64,000 nt of DNA, taken from Halarchaeum acidiphilum MH1-52-1 (GTDB lineage Archaea; Halobacteriota; Halobacteria; Halobacteriales; Halobacteriaceae). The stretch spans positions 1 through 64,000 of the forward strand of contig NZ_BATA01000002.1 of the NCBI RefSeq assembly GCF_000474235.1, read 5' to 3'. Below the pieces are notes generated by a model that saw only the letters and a list, made by a program, of their open reading frames with translations, had not been told where the DNA came from and did no database searches. Shown here one piece after another: positions 9,801-18,858 of the stretch; within the stretch, counting starts at the first letter, position 1; each line of letters starts with the position of its first letter. Both the position numbers and the translations under genes were made by a program.

Positions 9801-12800
9801 AGGCCGCCGTGAAGGTCATCATGAACTGCTTCACGCCGGACACGGACGTCCTCACGCCCGACGGCGTGCGGAACATCCGCGACCTCGACGTCGGCGACAC
9901 CGTCTACTCGCTCGACCCGGAGACGATGCGACTGGAGGAGAAGCCGGTCGTGGAGACGCAGGCGTACCCCGACTATCGCGGCGACCTCGTCGACGTCGAG
10001 ACGAGCGAGATCGACTTCAGCGTCACGCCGAACCACCGAATGCTCGTCCGGCAGGACGACGCGAACGGCGCGTCGTGGGACGACTACCGGTTCGTCGAGG
10101 CCGGCGACCTGAACCCCTCGTCGCACTACGAGATTCCCCACGACTGGTCGATGGCGCACGGCGACCCCATCGAGGAGGTCGACCTCACGGAGCACGTCGA
10201 GGGCGACTACGAGGTGTGGGTCCGCCCCTCCGTCCACGGCCAGACGTTCACGTCTGAGCTCGGCTGGACGCCGCGGCGCGTGCCGAAAGCGGACGTCGGA
10301 CAGACCGGCTACGTCTTCACGGCCGAGGAGTTCGAGGCGCACCGCGAGTACGTCGAGTCCGTCTGCGAGACCGGCTTCGTCCACCGCGAGTCCGGCCGGA
10401 AGTGGATTCCGCGCACGTACGACGGCGACGACTTCCTCGACCTGCTGGCGTGGTACGTCACGGAGGGGACCGTCCACACGTCCGAAGATGAGCGGTTCGG
10501 CGAGAACTCCCGCGGCTCCGCGACGACGGTCACGATCGCGCAGGACGCCGTCGCAGACGGCGGCGAAACGGACGACCACGCCCGGGTCGGGGCGCTCCTC
10601 GACCGGATGGGCTTCGACTACTACGTCGACGACCGCGCGTATCAGGTCACCTCGCGGCTCCTCGGCGACCTTCTCGAAGCGCTGTGCGGCGAGAACAGCT
10701 CCGAGAAGCGGATTCCCGAGTTCGTCTTCGACGCGAGCGAGCGGCAGAAGCGGCGCTTCCTCGACACGCTCGTCGCCGGCGACGGCGACCGACAGGCGAA
10801 CTCGTGGCGCTACACGACGTCGAGCGACCGGCTCCGCGACGACGTCCTCCGGCTCTGTGCGCACCTCGGGGAGACGGCGAGCTACGACCGCGACGGCGGG
10901 TCGTGTCGGATCTACTGCACCGAGGGAGCGAAGAACTCCTTCCGGATGCACCGGAGCGGCGGAACGAGTACGGCCGAGGACGGCGTCTACTGCGTCACCG
11001 TCGAGGACAACCACACGCTTCTCGCCGGTCGGAACGGGAAATTCCAGTTCGTCGGTCAGTCCTTATATGGCGTCCTCGGATGGGAGCGTTTCCGGCTCTA
11101 CGACAAGGAGATGGGCGCGGCGGTCACGGCAACGGGACGGGACGTTATCGAGTTCACCGCCGACGCCGCGGGCGAACTCGACTACGAAATCGCCTACGGG
11201 GACAGCGTCACGGGCGACCGACCGGTCGTCGTCCGCGACCCCGAGGGTCGCGTCCGTATCACACCGATAGCGGAGCTGTTCGAGCGAGCGGCGCGGTCGG
11301 AGAACGTTCTCGTCACCGCCGACGGCGGGCCGGTCACGAGCGCGTCCGTCGGGAAGGACCGTCGAACGCTCGACGGCTGGGACGCCTCTCGCTGAACGAC
11401 GACGGCGAGACCGAATGGAAGCCAATCGAGCAGGCAATTCGCCACGAGACGGACGAGCCGGTCGTGAAACTGCAGCACGAGTTCGGTGAGTCTACGACGA
11501 CCCGCGACCACTCCTACGTGGTCGACGGAGCGGACGGTCTCGAAGAAGCCGTCCCTGCCGACGTCGACGAGCCCCTCCGCGTTCCCGACATGCCCGACGC
11601 CGGAACCGTCACAGAGATCGACGTCTACGAGGTCCTTCGGGGGTACGAACGCGAGTACGAGGACGGCCGCGGGACCGGTGGATCGACGGTGAAGACGAAG
11701 CGCGTCTACGCCGACGACGAGTCCGTCTGGTTCGGACACGAACACTACGGTGACCTCGACTCGACCGTCACGGTCCAACGTCACATCGACCTCGCGAGCG
11801 AGGACGGCGCGGCGCTCGTCCGTCTCCTCGGCGCGTACGTCCCCGAGGGAAGTGCCTCGACGGTCGAGACCGCGGACGGGAAGTTCGGCGCGAGCATCGC
11901 GGAATCCCGCCGCGAGTGGATCGAGCAGCTAGAGGACGACTACCACCGGCTCTTCGAGAACGCGGAGGCGAGCATCATCGCGAGCGACTCGCGTGACGAG
12001 CGGGCGCTCGAGTACGAGACTGAGTCCGGCGCGGAGTCCGCGACCTACGACGACCGAACGCTCAAACTCCAGATGATGAACGAGCTCTCTGCCGTGTTCT
12101 TCCGGGAGTTCGCCGGCCAGACCTCGCATAGGACGCGCATCCCGTCGTTCGTCTACCACCTCGACGACGACCTGCAGGCCCTCTTCCTCGACGTACTCGT
12201 CGAGGGCGACGGCTCGCGCGAGTTCCCGTACTCCGAGGGGTACGCGGCGCGGAACTTCGACTTCGAGACGACGAGTCGCGAACTTGCCGCGGGGCTCTCG
12301 ATGCTCCTCACCCAGCGCGGGAAGAAACATTCACTGAAATACCGCGACGGCAAGGGCTCCTATACGGTCCGGACCTGCGACTCGTACCGTGGCGGCCGCG
12401 ACCCGGTACTCACCACCGTCGAACACGACGGCTACGTCTACGATCTGAGCGTCGCAGACAACGAGAACTTCGTGGACGCACTCGGTGGTATCGTCCTCCA
12501 CAACACCGACTCCGTGATGCTGGAACTCGGCGGCGACGTCGAGAAGGAGGAGGCCATCGAGCAGTCCTTCGACATCGCCGAGTACATCAACGACCGCTAC
12601 GACGTCTTCGCGCTCGAAGAACTCGACGCGGCCGTCCACCACTTCGAGATCGAGTTCGAGAAGCTCTACCGGCGCTTCTTCCAGGCGGGCAAGAAGAAAC
12701 GCTACGCCGGCCACATCGTCTGGAAGGAGGGGAAGGACGTCGACGACATCGACATCACGGGCTTCGAGTACAAGCGGTCGGACATCGCGCCGATCACCAA

Positions 12801-13326
12801 AGACGTCCAGAAGCAGGTGATCGACATGATCGTCCACGGGGAGGACACCGACGACGTGAAGGAGTACGTCCACGACGTCGTGGAGGACTTCCGTGACGGC
12901 AACGTCGACCTCGACGACGTCGGCATCCCGGGCGGCATCGGGAAGCGCCTCGACAACTACGACACGGACACCGCCCAAGTGCGCGGCGCGAAGTACGCGA
13001 ACCTCCTCTTGGGGACGAACTTCCAGCGCGGGTCGAAGCCGAAACGCCTCTACTTGAAGAAGGTGCATCCCGAATTCTTCCGCGAGATGGAGGAGGAGCA
13101 CCCGGACCTCGTCGAGGACCCGCTCTACATCGAGTTCAAGCGCGACCCGGACGTGATCTGCTACGAGTACGCCGACCAGATTCCCGACGCCTTCGAGGTG
13201 GACTGGGAGACGATGCTGGAGAAGACCCTGAAAGGCCCGATCGAGCGGATCACGGAGGCGCTCGGCGTCTCGTGGGACGAGGTCGAGAGCGGGCAGACGC
13301 AGACAGGTCTCGGATCCTATATGTGA
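6863..13326 (+). CDS. polB: Family B DNA polymerase with three inteins; single-base frameshift in the third intein
   Basis: Replicative or repair DNA polymerase of family B. Once the three inteins are removed the exteins total about 907 residues, the normal size. Exo I is seen as TFDIEVDD, motif A as LDLK/SLYP, motif B as KVIMN/SLYG and motif C as YGD/TDSV; the slashes mark intein insertion points. The exteins are 6863-8359, 9566-9826, 11060-11203 and 12505-13323. The reading frame breaks at about 11385: GAC GCC TCT CGC TGA reads through as DA-LSLNDD if one C is added. All sequence beyond it is intact polymerase in the shifted frame. A missing base in the assembly is more likely than a dead gene, since haloarchaeal PolB is essential in the species studied. 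The start ATG follows a TATA-like TTCTTAGG (about 6832) by some 27 bases. Confidence 0.93.
8360..9565 (+). other. Intein 1 of PolB, at motif A
   Basis: A 402-residue in-frame protein insertion that splits the polymerase motif A between LDLK and SLYP. It starts with the splicing Cys (CFSGDTDLLTPDG), has the block B histidine in VTENHRFL, and ends NHVVLAGRNGHFQWVGQ before Ser+1. A LAGLIDADG homing endonuclease is inside, with the two helices LELVGWYVTEGS (about residue 213 of the intein) and LLRTMIAGDG. The last residue is Gln rather than Asn, a known minor variant. Open and apparently intact. Confidence 0.88.
9827..11059 (+). other. Intein 2 of PolB, at motif B
   Basis: A 411-residue insertion that splits motif B between KVIMN and SLYG. 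It starts CFTPDTDVLTPDG, has VTPNHRML as block B, and ends NHTLLAGRNGKFQFVGQ before Ser+1. Its endonuclease helices are LDLLAWYVTEGT and FLDTLVAGDG. The start and end blocks are very like those of intein 1, although they sit at different sites, so the two probably share a recent common origin or have exchanged sequence. Confidence 0.88.
11204..12504 (+). other. Intein 3 of PolB, at motif C; frameshifted
   Basis: An insertion that splits the catalytic YGDTDS motif after YGD. It starts with Ser (SVTGDRPVVVRD) and ends with the canonical NFVDALGGIVLHN before Thr+1. The endonuclease helices are VRLLGAYVPEGS and LFLDVLVEGDG. With one base restored near 11385 it is 434 residues. As written, the frame closes at 11393-11395, so neither splicing nor polymerase activity would be possible. 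It is a different family from inteins 1 and 2 in its start, end and length. Confidence 0.87.
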
Positions 13327-13379
13327 ATCGGACGAAGAGCTAAGCCGTCGGCGCGCCTACGTCCTCGCGGGTGAGATCC

Positions 13380-13973
13380 ATGGGAAAGCGCATTCTGCTG
13401 ATCGCCGGCGACTTCACGGAGGACTACGAGACGATGGTGCCGTTTCAGGCCCTGCGGGCGGTCGGCCACGAGGTCGACGCGGTCTGTCCCGACAGGGAGG
13501 CCGGGGAGACGGTGAAGACGGCCGTCCACGACTTCCGGGGGGACCAGACGTACCTCGAAGAACGGGGGCACGACTTCGCGCTCACCGCGACGATGGCGGA
13601 CGTCGACCCGGCGGACTACGACGCGCTCGTCGTACCGGGTGGGCGAGCGCCCGAGTACCTCCGGACGCACGAAATCGTCTTGGAGACCGTCCGGCACTTC
13701 TTCGAGGCGGAGAAGCCAGTCGCGACGCTCTGTCACGGCCCGCAGGTGCTCGCGGCCGCGGGCGTCCTCGACGGCTACGAGCTGACGAGCTATCCGGCGG
13801 TGCGCCCCGAGTGCGAGGCCGCGGGGTGTACGTGGGTGGACGAGGTGACGACGGACGGAAACCTCGTGACGGCGCGGGACTGGTCGGACAACGCCGAGTG
13901 GATCGCGCAGTTCCTCGACGTGCTCGGCGACCGGATCGAGCACGAGGGCGCGGCGGCGTCGGCGGACGACTGA
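13380..13973 (+). CDS. DJ-1/PfpI family protein
   Basis: A class I glutamine amidotransferase-like fold of the DJ-1/PfpI superfamily, whose members include deglycases, glyoxalases and stress chaperones. The nucleophile elbow is VATLCHGPQVL, with the Cys at about residue 118 followed by His, and an acidic residue near 16-17 (FTEDYE) fits the family's Glu. The ATG at 13380 (MGKRILLIAGDF) is preferred to the GTG at 13371 because homologues begin at the first beta strand. 197 residues, normal length. The substrate cannot be told from sequence. Confidence 0.85.
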   Translation: MGKRILLIAGDFTEDYETMVPFQALRAVGHEVDAVCPDREAGETVKTAVHDFRGDQTYLEERGHDFALTATMADVDPADYDALVVPGGRAPEYLRTHEIVLETVRHFFEAEKPVATLCHGPQVLAAAGVLDGYELTSYPAVRPECEAAGCTWVDEVTTDGNLVTARDWSDNAEWIAQFLDVLGDRIEHEGAAASADD

Positions 13974-13995
13974 CCCACCGACGGTTTCCGTAATC

Positions 13996-14009
13996 GAAAA
14001 ACGTTTTTC
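13996..14009. terminator. Palindromic T-rich terminator candidate
   Basis: A perfect 14-base palindrome, GAAAAACGTTTTTC, lies 22 bases after the stop of the DJ-1 family gene and before the suf operon. Its T-run on the plus strand suits archaeal intrinsic termination, which needs a U-rich stretch more than a stem. Confidence 0.5.
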
Positions 14010-14083
14010 TCATCTACGAATTAGAGGGGGTCGGTTCCGAACCTTAATCCCGCGCGCGGGCGTTGTTACGAACGACCTAACCA

Positions 14084-14991
14084 ATGGCTACGATCGAGCT
14101 CAAGAACGTTCACGCAGAAGTCGCCGAGGGGGACGAGCAAATCCTCCACGGCGTCGATCTGGAGGTCTCCTCCGGTGAGATCCACGCCTGATGGGACCCA
14201 ACGGGAGCGGGAAGTCCACGACGTCGAAGGTCATCGCCGGCCACCCGGCCTACGACGTCACCGAGGGCGAGATCCTCCTCCACCTCGAAGCGGACGACTT
14301 CGACGACGTCGAGGAGATCCCCGAGGACGCCCGCACGTGGAACCTCCTCGAACTGGAGCCGAACGAGCGCGCCGCGCTCGGCGTCTTCCTCGCGTTCCAG
14401 TACCCGGCGGAGATCGAGGGTATCACGATGACGAACTTCCTCCGCACGGCGCTGAACGCGAAGATCGAGGAGCGCGACGAACTCCTCTTCGGCGAGGGCG
14501 AGGAGAACGAAGAGGAGGAGGAAGCCGGCTACGAGTCCTCCCCGATGGAGGGTCCCGCCGACGAGGGCGAGGTCGGCGTCGCGGAGTTCCAGTCGCTCCT
14601 CGAGGAGAAGATGGACCTCCTCGACATGGACGCGAAGTTCGCACAGCGCTACCTCAACGCCGGCTTCTCCGGCGGTGAGAAGAAACAGAACGAGGTCCTG
14701 CAGGCGGCCATCCTCGAGCCGACCATCGCGGTGCTCGACGAGATCGACTCCGGGCTCGACATCGACCGCCTTCAGGACGTCGCGGACGGCATCAACGCCC
14801 TCCGCGACGAGCAGGGCACGGGCGTCCTGCAGATCACGCACTACCAGCGCATCCTCGACTACGTCGAACCCGACACCGTCCACATCATGCTCGACGGCGA
14901 AATCGTCAAGGAGGGCGGTCCCGAGCTCGCGGCCGAGCTCGAGGACAAGGGGTACGACTGGGTGCGCGAGCAAGTCTACAACGCGGCTTAA
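14084..14991 (+). CDS. sufC: Fe-S cluster assembly ATPase SufC, single-base frameshift near the start
   Basis: SufC is the ABC-type ATPase of the SufBCD scaffold that assembles iron-sulfur clusters in the cytosol. The first 35 codons from the ATG at 14084 (MATIELKNVHAEVAEGD, ending GEIHA) hit TGA at 14189. The rest continues one frame over as MGPNGSGKST (Walker A), NAGFSGGEKKQNEV (signature), and AVLDEIDSGLDID (Walker B and D-loop). SufC proteins normally read GEIHALMGPNGSGKS, so a single C is missing after GCC at about 14188. With it restored the protein is 302 residues. An acidic insert (about residues 140-165) is typical of haloarchaea. First gene of sufCBD; TATA-like CCTTAATCC at 14042-14050. 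Confidence 0.93.
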
Positions 14992-15003
14992 ACCACCAAC
15001 GCA

Positions 15004-16431
15004 ATGAGTTCAGAAGAGAACCTACAGGAGACGGACACCGAGGCGCGCTTCGAGTTCAAGAAAGAGGAGCACTCGGCCTTCGAGTCCGGGAAGGGTCTCA
15101 CCGAGGAGACCATCCGGCTCATCTCCGAGGACAAGGACGAACCGGAATGGATGCTCGAGCGCCGTCTGCGCGCGCTCAAGCAGTACCAGAAGATGCCGAT
15201 GCCGACGGACTGGCCGGGCCAGCCCGATCTCTCCGAACTCGACGTCGAGGAGATCGTCCCGTACATCCGACCCGACGTCGAGACCCGCGGCGGCGCGGAG
15301 AACTGGGAGGACCTCCCGGACGACATTCAGGACACCTTCGAGAAGCTCGGCATTCCGGAGGCCGAGCGGCAGGCGCTTTCGGGCGTCGGCGCGCAGTACG
15401 AGTCCGAGGTCGTCTACCAGAACATGCAGGAGCGCTGGGAGGAGAAGGGCGTGGTCTTCTGCAACATGGACGAGGCGGTTCAGGAGCACGAGGAGATCGT
15501 CAAAGAGCACTTCATGACGAACTGCGTCCCCGCCTCCGACAACAAGTTCGCGGCGCTCCACGGCGCCGTCTGGAGCGGCGGCTCGTTCGTCTACATCCCC
15601 GAGGACGTGACGGTCGAGATGCCGGTGCAGGCCTACTTCCGCATGAACTCGGAGGGGATGGGCCAGTTCGAGCACACGCTCATCATCGCCGAACCCGGTA
15701 GCGAAGTCCACTACATCGAGGGCTGTAGCGCGCCGAAGTACGGCACGCACAACCTCCACTCGGGTGGCGTCGAGGTCTTCGTGAAGGAGGACGCCCACGT
15801 GCAGTATTCGACCGTCCAGAACTGGTCGAAGAACACGTTCAACCTCAACACGAAGCGGGCCATCGTCGAGGAGAACGGCACGATGGAGTGGATCTCCGGG
15901 AGCATGGGATCGAAGGCCACGATGCTCTACCCCTGCTCGATCCTGAAGGGGCGCGGCGCGACGGACAACCACATCACGATCGCGTTCGCGGGCGACGGGC
16001 AGGACATCGACACCGGCGCGAAGGTCTACCACAACGCGCCCGACACGAAGTCCACCATCGAGTCGAAGTCCATCAGCAAGGACGGCGGCCGGACGAACTA
16101 CCGCGGTCTCGTCCACATCGCGGACGGCGCCGAGGACTCCAGCACGTCCGTCGAGTGCGACGCGCTGATGTTCGACAACGAATCCACCAGCGACACCATG
16201 CCGTACATGGAGATCAACGAGTCGAAGGTGGACGTCGCTCACGAGGCAACGGTGGGGAAGATCGGCGACGAGGACGTCTTCTACCTCCAGTCGCGCGGGC
16301 TGGACGACGACGACGCGAAGCAGATGATCGTCGCCGGGTTCATCGAGCCGATCACGGAGGAACTGCCGATCGAGTACGCGGTCGAACTCAACCGCCTCAT
16401 CGAGCTCGAGATGGAGGGGAGTCTCGGGTAA
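15004..16431 (+). CDS. sufB: Fe-S cluster assembly scaffold SufB
   Basis: SufB is the scaffold subunit on which the nascent Fe-S cluster is built with SufC and SufD. The 475-residue protein shows the family's N-terminal helical region (PEWMLERRLRALKQYQKM) followed by a long beta-helix with the landmarks VPVQAYFRMN-like (PVQAYFRMNSEGMGQFEH), EGCSAPKYG, and TVQNWSKNTFNLNTKR. The Cys in EGCSA is the conserved position. Only 12 bases separate it from sufC and one base from sufD, so the three form an operon. Intact in frame. Confidence 0.96.
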   Translation: MSSEENLQETDTEARFEFKKEEHSAFESGKGLTEETIRLISEDKDEPEWMLERRLRALKQYQKMPMPTDWPGQPDLSELDVEEIVPYIRPDVETRGGAENWEDLPDDIQDTFEKLGIPEAERQALSGVGAQYESEVVYQNMQERWEEKGVVFCNMDEAVQEHEEIVKEHFMTNCVPASDNKFAALHGAVWSGGSFVYIPEDVTVEMPVQAYFRMNSEGMGQFEHTLIIAEPGSEVHYIEGCSAPKYGTHNLHSGGVEVFVKEDAHVQYSTVQNWSKNTFNLNTKRAIVEENGTMEWISGSMGSKATMLYPCSILKGRGATDNHITIAFAGDGQDIDTGAKVYHNAPDTKSTIESKSISKDGGRTNYRGLVHIADGAEDSSTSVECDALMFDNESTSDTMPYMEINESKVDVAHEATVGKIGDEDVFYLQSRGLDDDDAKQMIVAGFIEPITEELPIEYAVELNRLIELEMEGSLG

Positions 16432-16432
16432 C

Positions 16433-17713
16433 ATGAGCGAGGCAACACACTTCAGCGCGGGCATCGACGTGGAGACGGTCGAGCGCATCGCCGAGGAGCG
16501 CGACGAGCCGAAGTGGCTCCGCGCGACGCGCCTCGACGCGCTCGAGGCGCTCTCCGACCTCGACTATCCGGACGTCATCCAGACGCCGGGCCGAACGTGG
16601 ACGAACCTCGCGGACCTCGACTTCGAGGACCTCGTCGCGCCGTTCGACCAGACCGAAGAGAAGGACTGGGTCGTGGCTGAGGAGGCGACCGTCGTCCCGT
16701 TCCACGAGGCGCTGAACGACGACGACCTCGAAGCGCTCGTGAAGGAGCACTTCGGGAGCGTCGTCGATCCGCAGGAGAACCGCCTGACCGCGCTCTCCAC
16801 GGCGCTGTTCACGACCGGGACCGTCGTCTACGTCCCCTCACAGGTCGACGCGGAGGACGTGAAGATCCGGACGACGATGAACGGGCGCTCGCTGTTCAAC
16901 TACACGCTCGTCGTCACCGAGCAGAACGCCTCCGTCACCATCCTCGAACGGCAGGATACTGGCCACGAGGCGCGAAGCGCCTCGAACCGTGCGAGCGGTG
17001 AAACCGCGAGCAGCGAGGACGCTCCCGAGAGCGAGGAGCGCTACTACTCCGGTATCGTCGAGGTCGCCGCCGGCGAGAACTCGTACGTCCAGTACGGCTC
17101 GCTGCAGGACTTCGATCAGACCACGTACAATTACACGCTGAAGCGCGGCGTCACCGACACCTACGCCACGGTCAACTGGATCGAGGGCAACCTCGGCTCT
17201 CGTCTGACGAAGACCGAGGTCTCCACCCTGCTCGAGGGCGACTCCTCGGAGTCGAAGATCGTCGGCGCGTTCTTCGGGCACGACGACCAGCACTTCGATC
17301 TCGACTCGAAGGTCTGGCATCGCGCCGAGCACACCACCGCGGACCTCGTGACGCGCGGCGTCATCGACGACGTGTCGCGCTCGGTCTACGAGGGCGTGCA
17401 GGACGTCGGCGCGGACGCGTGGGACACGAACTCCTACCAGCGTGAGAACACGCTGATGCTCTCCGATGAGTCCGAGGCGGACGCGTCGCCGAAGCTCATC
17501 ATCAACAACCACGACACGGAGGCCTCCCACTCCGCGACGGTCGGCCAGATCGATCAGGAGGACCTCTTCTACATGGAGGGGCGCGCGGTGCCCCCGGAGA
17601 CGGCGGAGAACATGCTCGTCGAGGGCTTCTTCGTCCCCGTCCTCGAGGAGGTCGAGGTCGCGGAACTCCGCGAGGACCTCGAGGAGCGCATCCACGAGCG
17701 TCTCCGAGACTGA
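16433..17713 (+). CDS. sufD: Fe-S cluster assembly protein SufD
   Basis: SufD partners SufB in the SufBCD complex. The 426 residues form the same beta-helix fold, with landmarks NNHDTEASHSATVGQIDQEDLFYM and MLVEGFFVPVLEEV near the C-terminus; the HSATVG motif is conserved in SufB and SufD. It starts one base after the sufB stop. An in-frame, arginine- and serine-rich stretch at about residues 178-196, between EHQDTG-like and YYSGIVEV segments, is encoded by a repeat-like GC palindrome and is probably a recent insertion in a surface loop (see the repeat at 16964-17020). Confidence 0.93.
   Translation: MSEATHFSAGIDVETVERIAEERDEPKWLRATRLDALEALSDLDYPDVIQTPGRTWTNLADLDFEDLVAPFDQTEEKDWVVAEEATVVPFHEALNDDDLEALVKEHFGSVVDPQENRLTALSTALFTTGTVVYVPSQVDAEDVKIRTTMNGRSLFNYTLVVTEQNASVTILERQDTGHEARSASNRASGETASSEDAPESEERYYSGIVEVAAGENSYVQYGSLQDFDQTTYNYTLKRGVTDTYATVNWIEGNLGSRLTKTEVSTLLEGDSSESKIVGAFFGHDDQHFDLDSKVWHRAEHTTADLVTRGVIDDVSRSVYEGVQDVGADAWDTNSYQRENTLMLSDESEADASPKLIINNHDTEASHSATVGQIDQEDLFYMEGRAVPPETAENMLVEGFFVPVLEEVEVAELREDLEERIHERLRD
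16964..17020 (+). repeat. In-frame palindromic repeat insert inside sufD
   Basis: This stretch contains the hairpin GAGGCGC-GAA-GCGCCTC and, right after it, the inverted pair ACCG...CGGT and CGGT..ACCG around GTGCGAGCGGTGAAACCGCG. This base pattern is unlike the surrounding coding sequence but like the short intergenic palindromes of haloarchaea. It is a length near a multiple of three and keeps the frame, adding about 18 residues rich in Ala, Ser and Arg. Confidence 0.5.
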
Positions 17714-17843
17714 CGTCTCGGGCCGTCTACTTTCTCGGCCGTTCTCCTCTTCTCTCGGGTCGTCGCCCGTCGGTGAAAGCGCTTAGGTGCTCGCTCCCCA
17801 TACGGAGTGATATGCGATCGGGAGCACACCGAGAGGGAACACC

Positions 17844-18335
17844 GTGAGCGTCGCCTCGCGGGTGGAGTCCGACGGGCAGCTCGCCCGCCTCCTCCAGATC
17901 GGCATCGTGCTGGAGGAGGTCGTCGAGGCGCGCGCGTACGAGCACTACCAGCGCCTGCCCGACGAGGAGCGCGACGAGCGCGTCGAGGACCTCCTTCAGG
18001 AGGCACGCGAGGAGTCAGCGGAGCATCGCGAGCGCCTCGAAGAACTCGTCAGTCGGCTTGACGGCGATGAGGAGGCCGCGATCGACGTCGGGGCGCTCGT
18101 CAGAGAGCAGTACGCCCGGACGGGACCCAACGACTTCGACGGCATCCTCTACGACCAGCTGAACGGCGAGGAGACGGCGTACAAGTTCTACGACGATCTC
18201 ATCGAAGCCGTCGAGGCGAGCGACGTGACGTTCGGTATCGAGCGGGAAACGCTGCTCTCGACGCTCCGGGAGATCCGCGAAGCGGAGGCCGAGGGCGTCG
18301 AGGCGGTCGCTGCACTCATGGAGTCACGCGCATGA
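17844..18335 (+). CDS. Ferritin-like domain protein
   Basis: A 163-residue, almost fully helical acidic protein. It has repeated carboxylate/His patterns, such as LEEVVEARAYEHYQRL, EESAEHRERLEELV, NGEETAYKFYDDLIEAV and REIREAEAEGVEAV, which resemble the four-helix iron-binding bundle of ferritin-like proteins and rubrerythrins. Not all metal ligands can be assigned by eye. It starts with GTG and is followed 28 bases later by a DtxR-type metal-dependent regulator, which supports a role in iron storage or redox protection. Confidence 0.65.
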   Translation: MSVASRVESDGQLARLLQIGIVLEEVVEARAYEHYQRLPDEERDERVEDLLQEAREESAEHRERLEELVSRLDGDEEAAIDVGALVREQYARTGPNDFDGILYDQLNGEETAYKFYDDLIEAVEASDVTFGIERETLLSTLREIREAEAEGVEAVAALMESRA

Positions 18336-18363
18336 AACACGACACGACGACGGAGGACGCATC

Positions 18364-18804
18364 GTGAACACCGCAGACCAGTACCTGAAGGCCGTCTTCC
18401 TCGTCCAGCAGATCGAGGAGGGTCCGGCGTCGACCGGCGCGCTCGCCGATCGGCTCGGCGTCAGCCCCGCGTCCGTCAACGAGATGGTGGGCAAGCTCGC
18501 GGATCGCGACCTGCTCGTCCATGAGAAGTACAAGGGCGCGACGCTCACCGACGCCGGCGAGACTCGCGCGCGGGACGCGCTCGCGACCTACTGCGTCCTC
18601 GAACGCTTCCTCGCGAACGTCCTCGAAGTCGAGGATTACAGGGGGGAGGCCGGCCAACTCGAGGCCGTCATCGACGAGACGGTCGCCGACCGCCTCGACA
18701 TGATCATCGAGCGCGAACCCGACTGTCCGAACTGTTTCGACGCCGAAGCCGACGCCTGCTCGCACCTCGTCGAGGAACTCGGCGAAGTCGAAGCCAGCGA
18801 CTGA
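18364..18804 (+). CDS. DtxR/MntR-family metal-dependent transcription regulator
   Basis: A 146-residue regulator starting with GTG. Residues 1-60 are the winged helix (YLKAVFLVQQIEEGPASTGALADRLGVSPASVNEMVGKL), and residues 65-146 are the dimerisation and metal-binding domain, with ERFLANVLEVED and the Cys/His-rich end EREPDCPNCFDAEADACSHL. There is no C-terminal SH3-like domain, as in MntR-type members. It is probably co-transcribed with the ferritin-like gene and may control it, with iron or manganese as co-repressor; the metal is not decided by sequence. Haloarchaeal relatives include SirR and Idr proteins. Confidence 0.85.
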   Translation: MNTADQYLKAVFLVQQIEEGPASTGALADRLGVSPASVNEMVGKLADRDLLVHEKYKGATLTDAGETRARDALATYCVLERFLANVLEVEDYRGEAGQLEAVIDETVADRLDMIIEREPDCPNCFDAEADACSHLVEELGEVEASD

Positions 18805-18858
18805 CGAATCTTCGCGGAGTCGAGACCCGTCTCTCTGCGAGGGGGCGAACCGCGCCGT

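Noticed and set aside
8360-11059. C-terminal Gln of PolB inteins 1 and 2 as a sign of dead inteins
   Set aside because: Gln at the last position is a known natural variant that can still splice, and both inteins have the other blocks.
11360-11400. Programmed -1 or +1 frameshift in polB
   Set aside because: There is no slippery heptamer or downstream structure of the known type, and five more genes show the same kind of loss, so assembly error is more economical.
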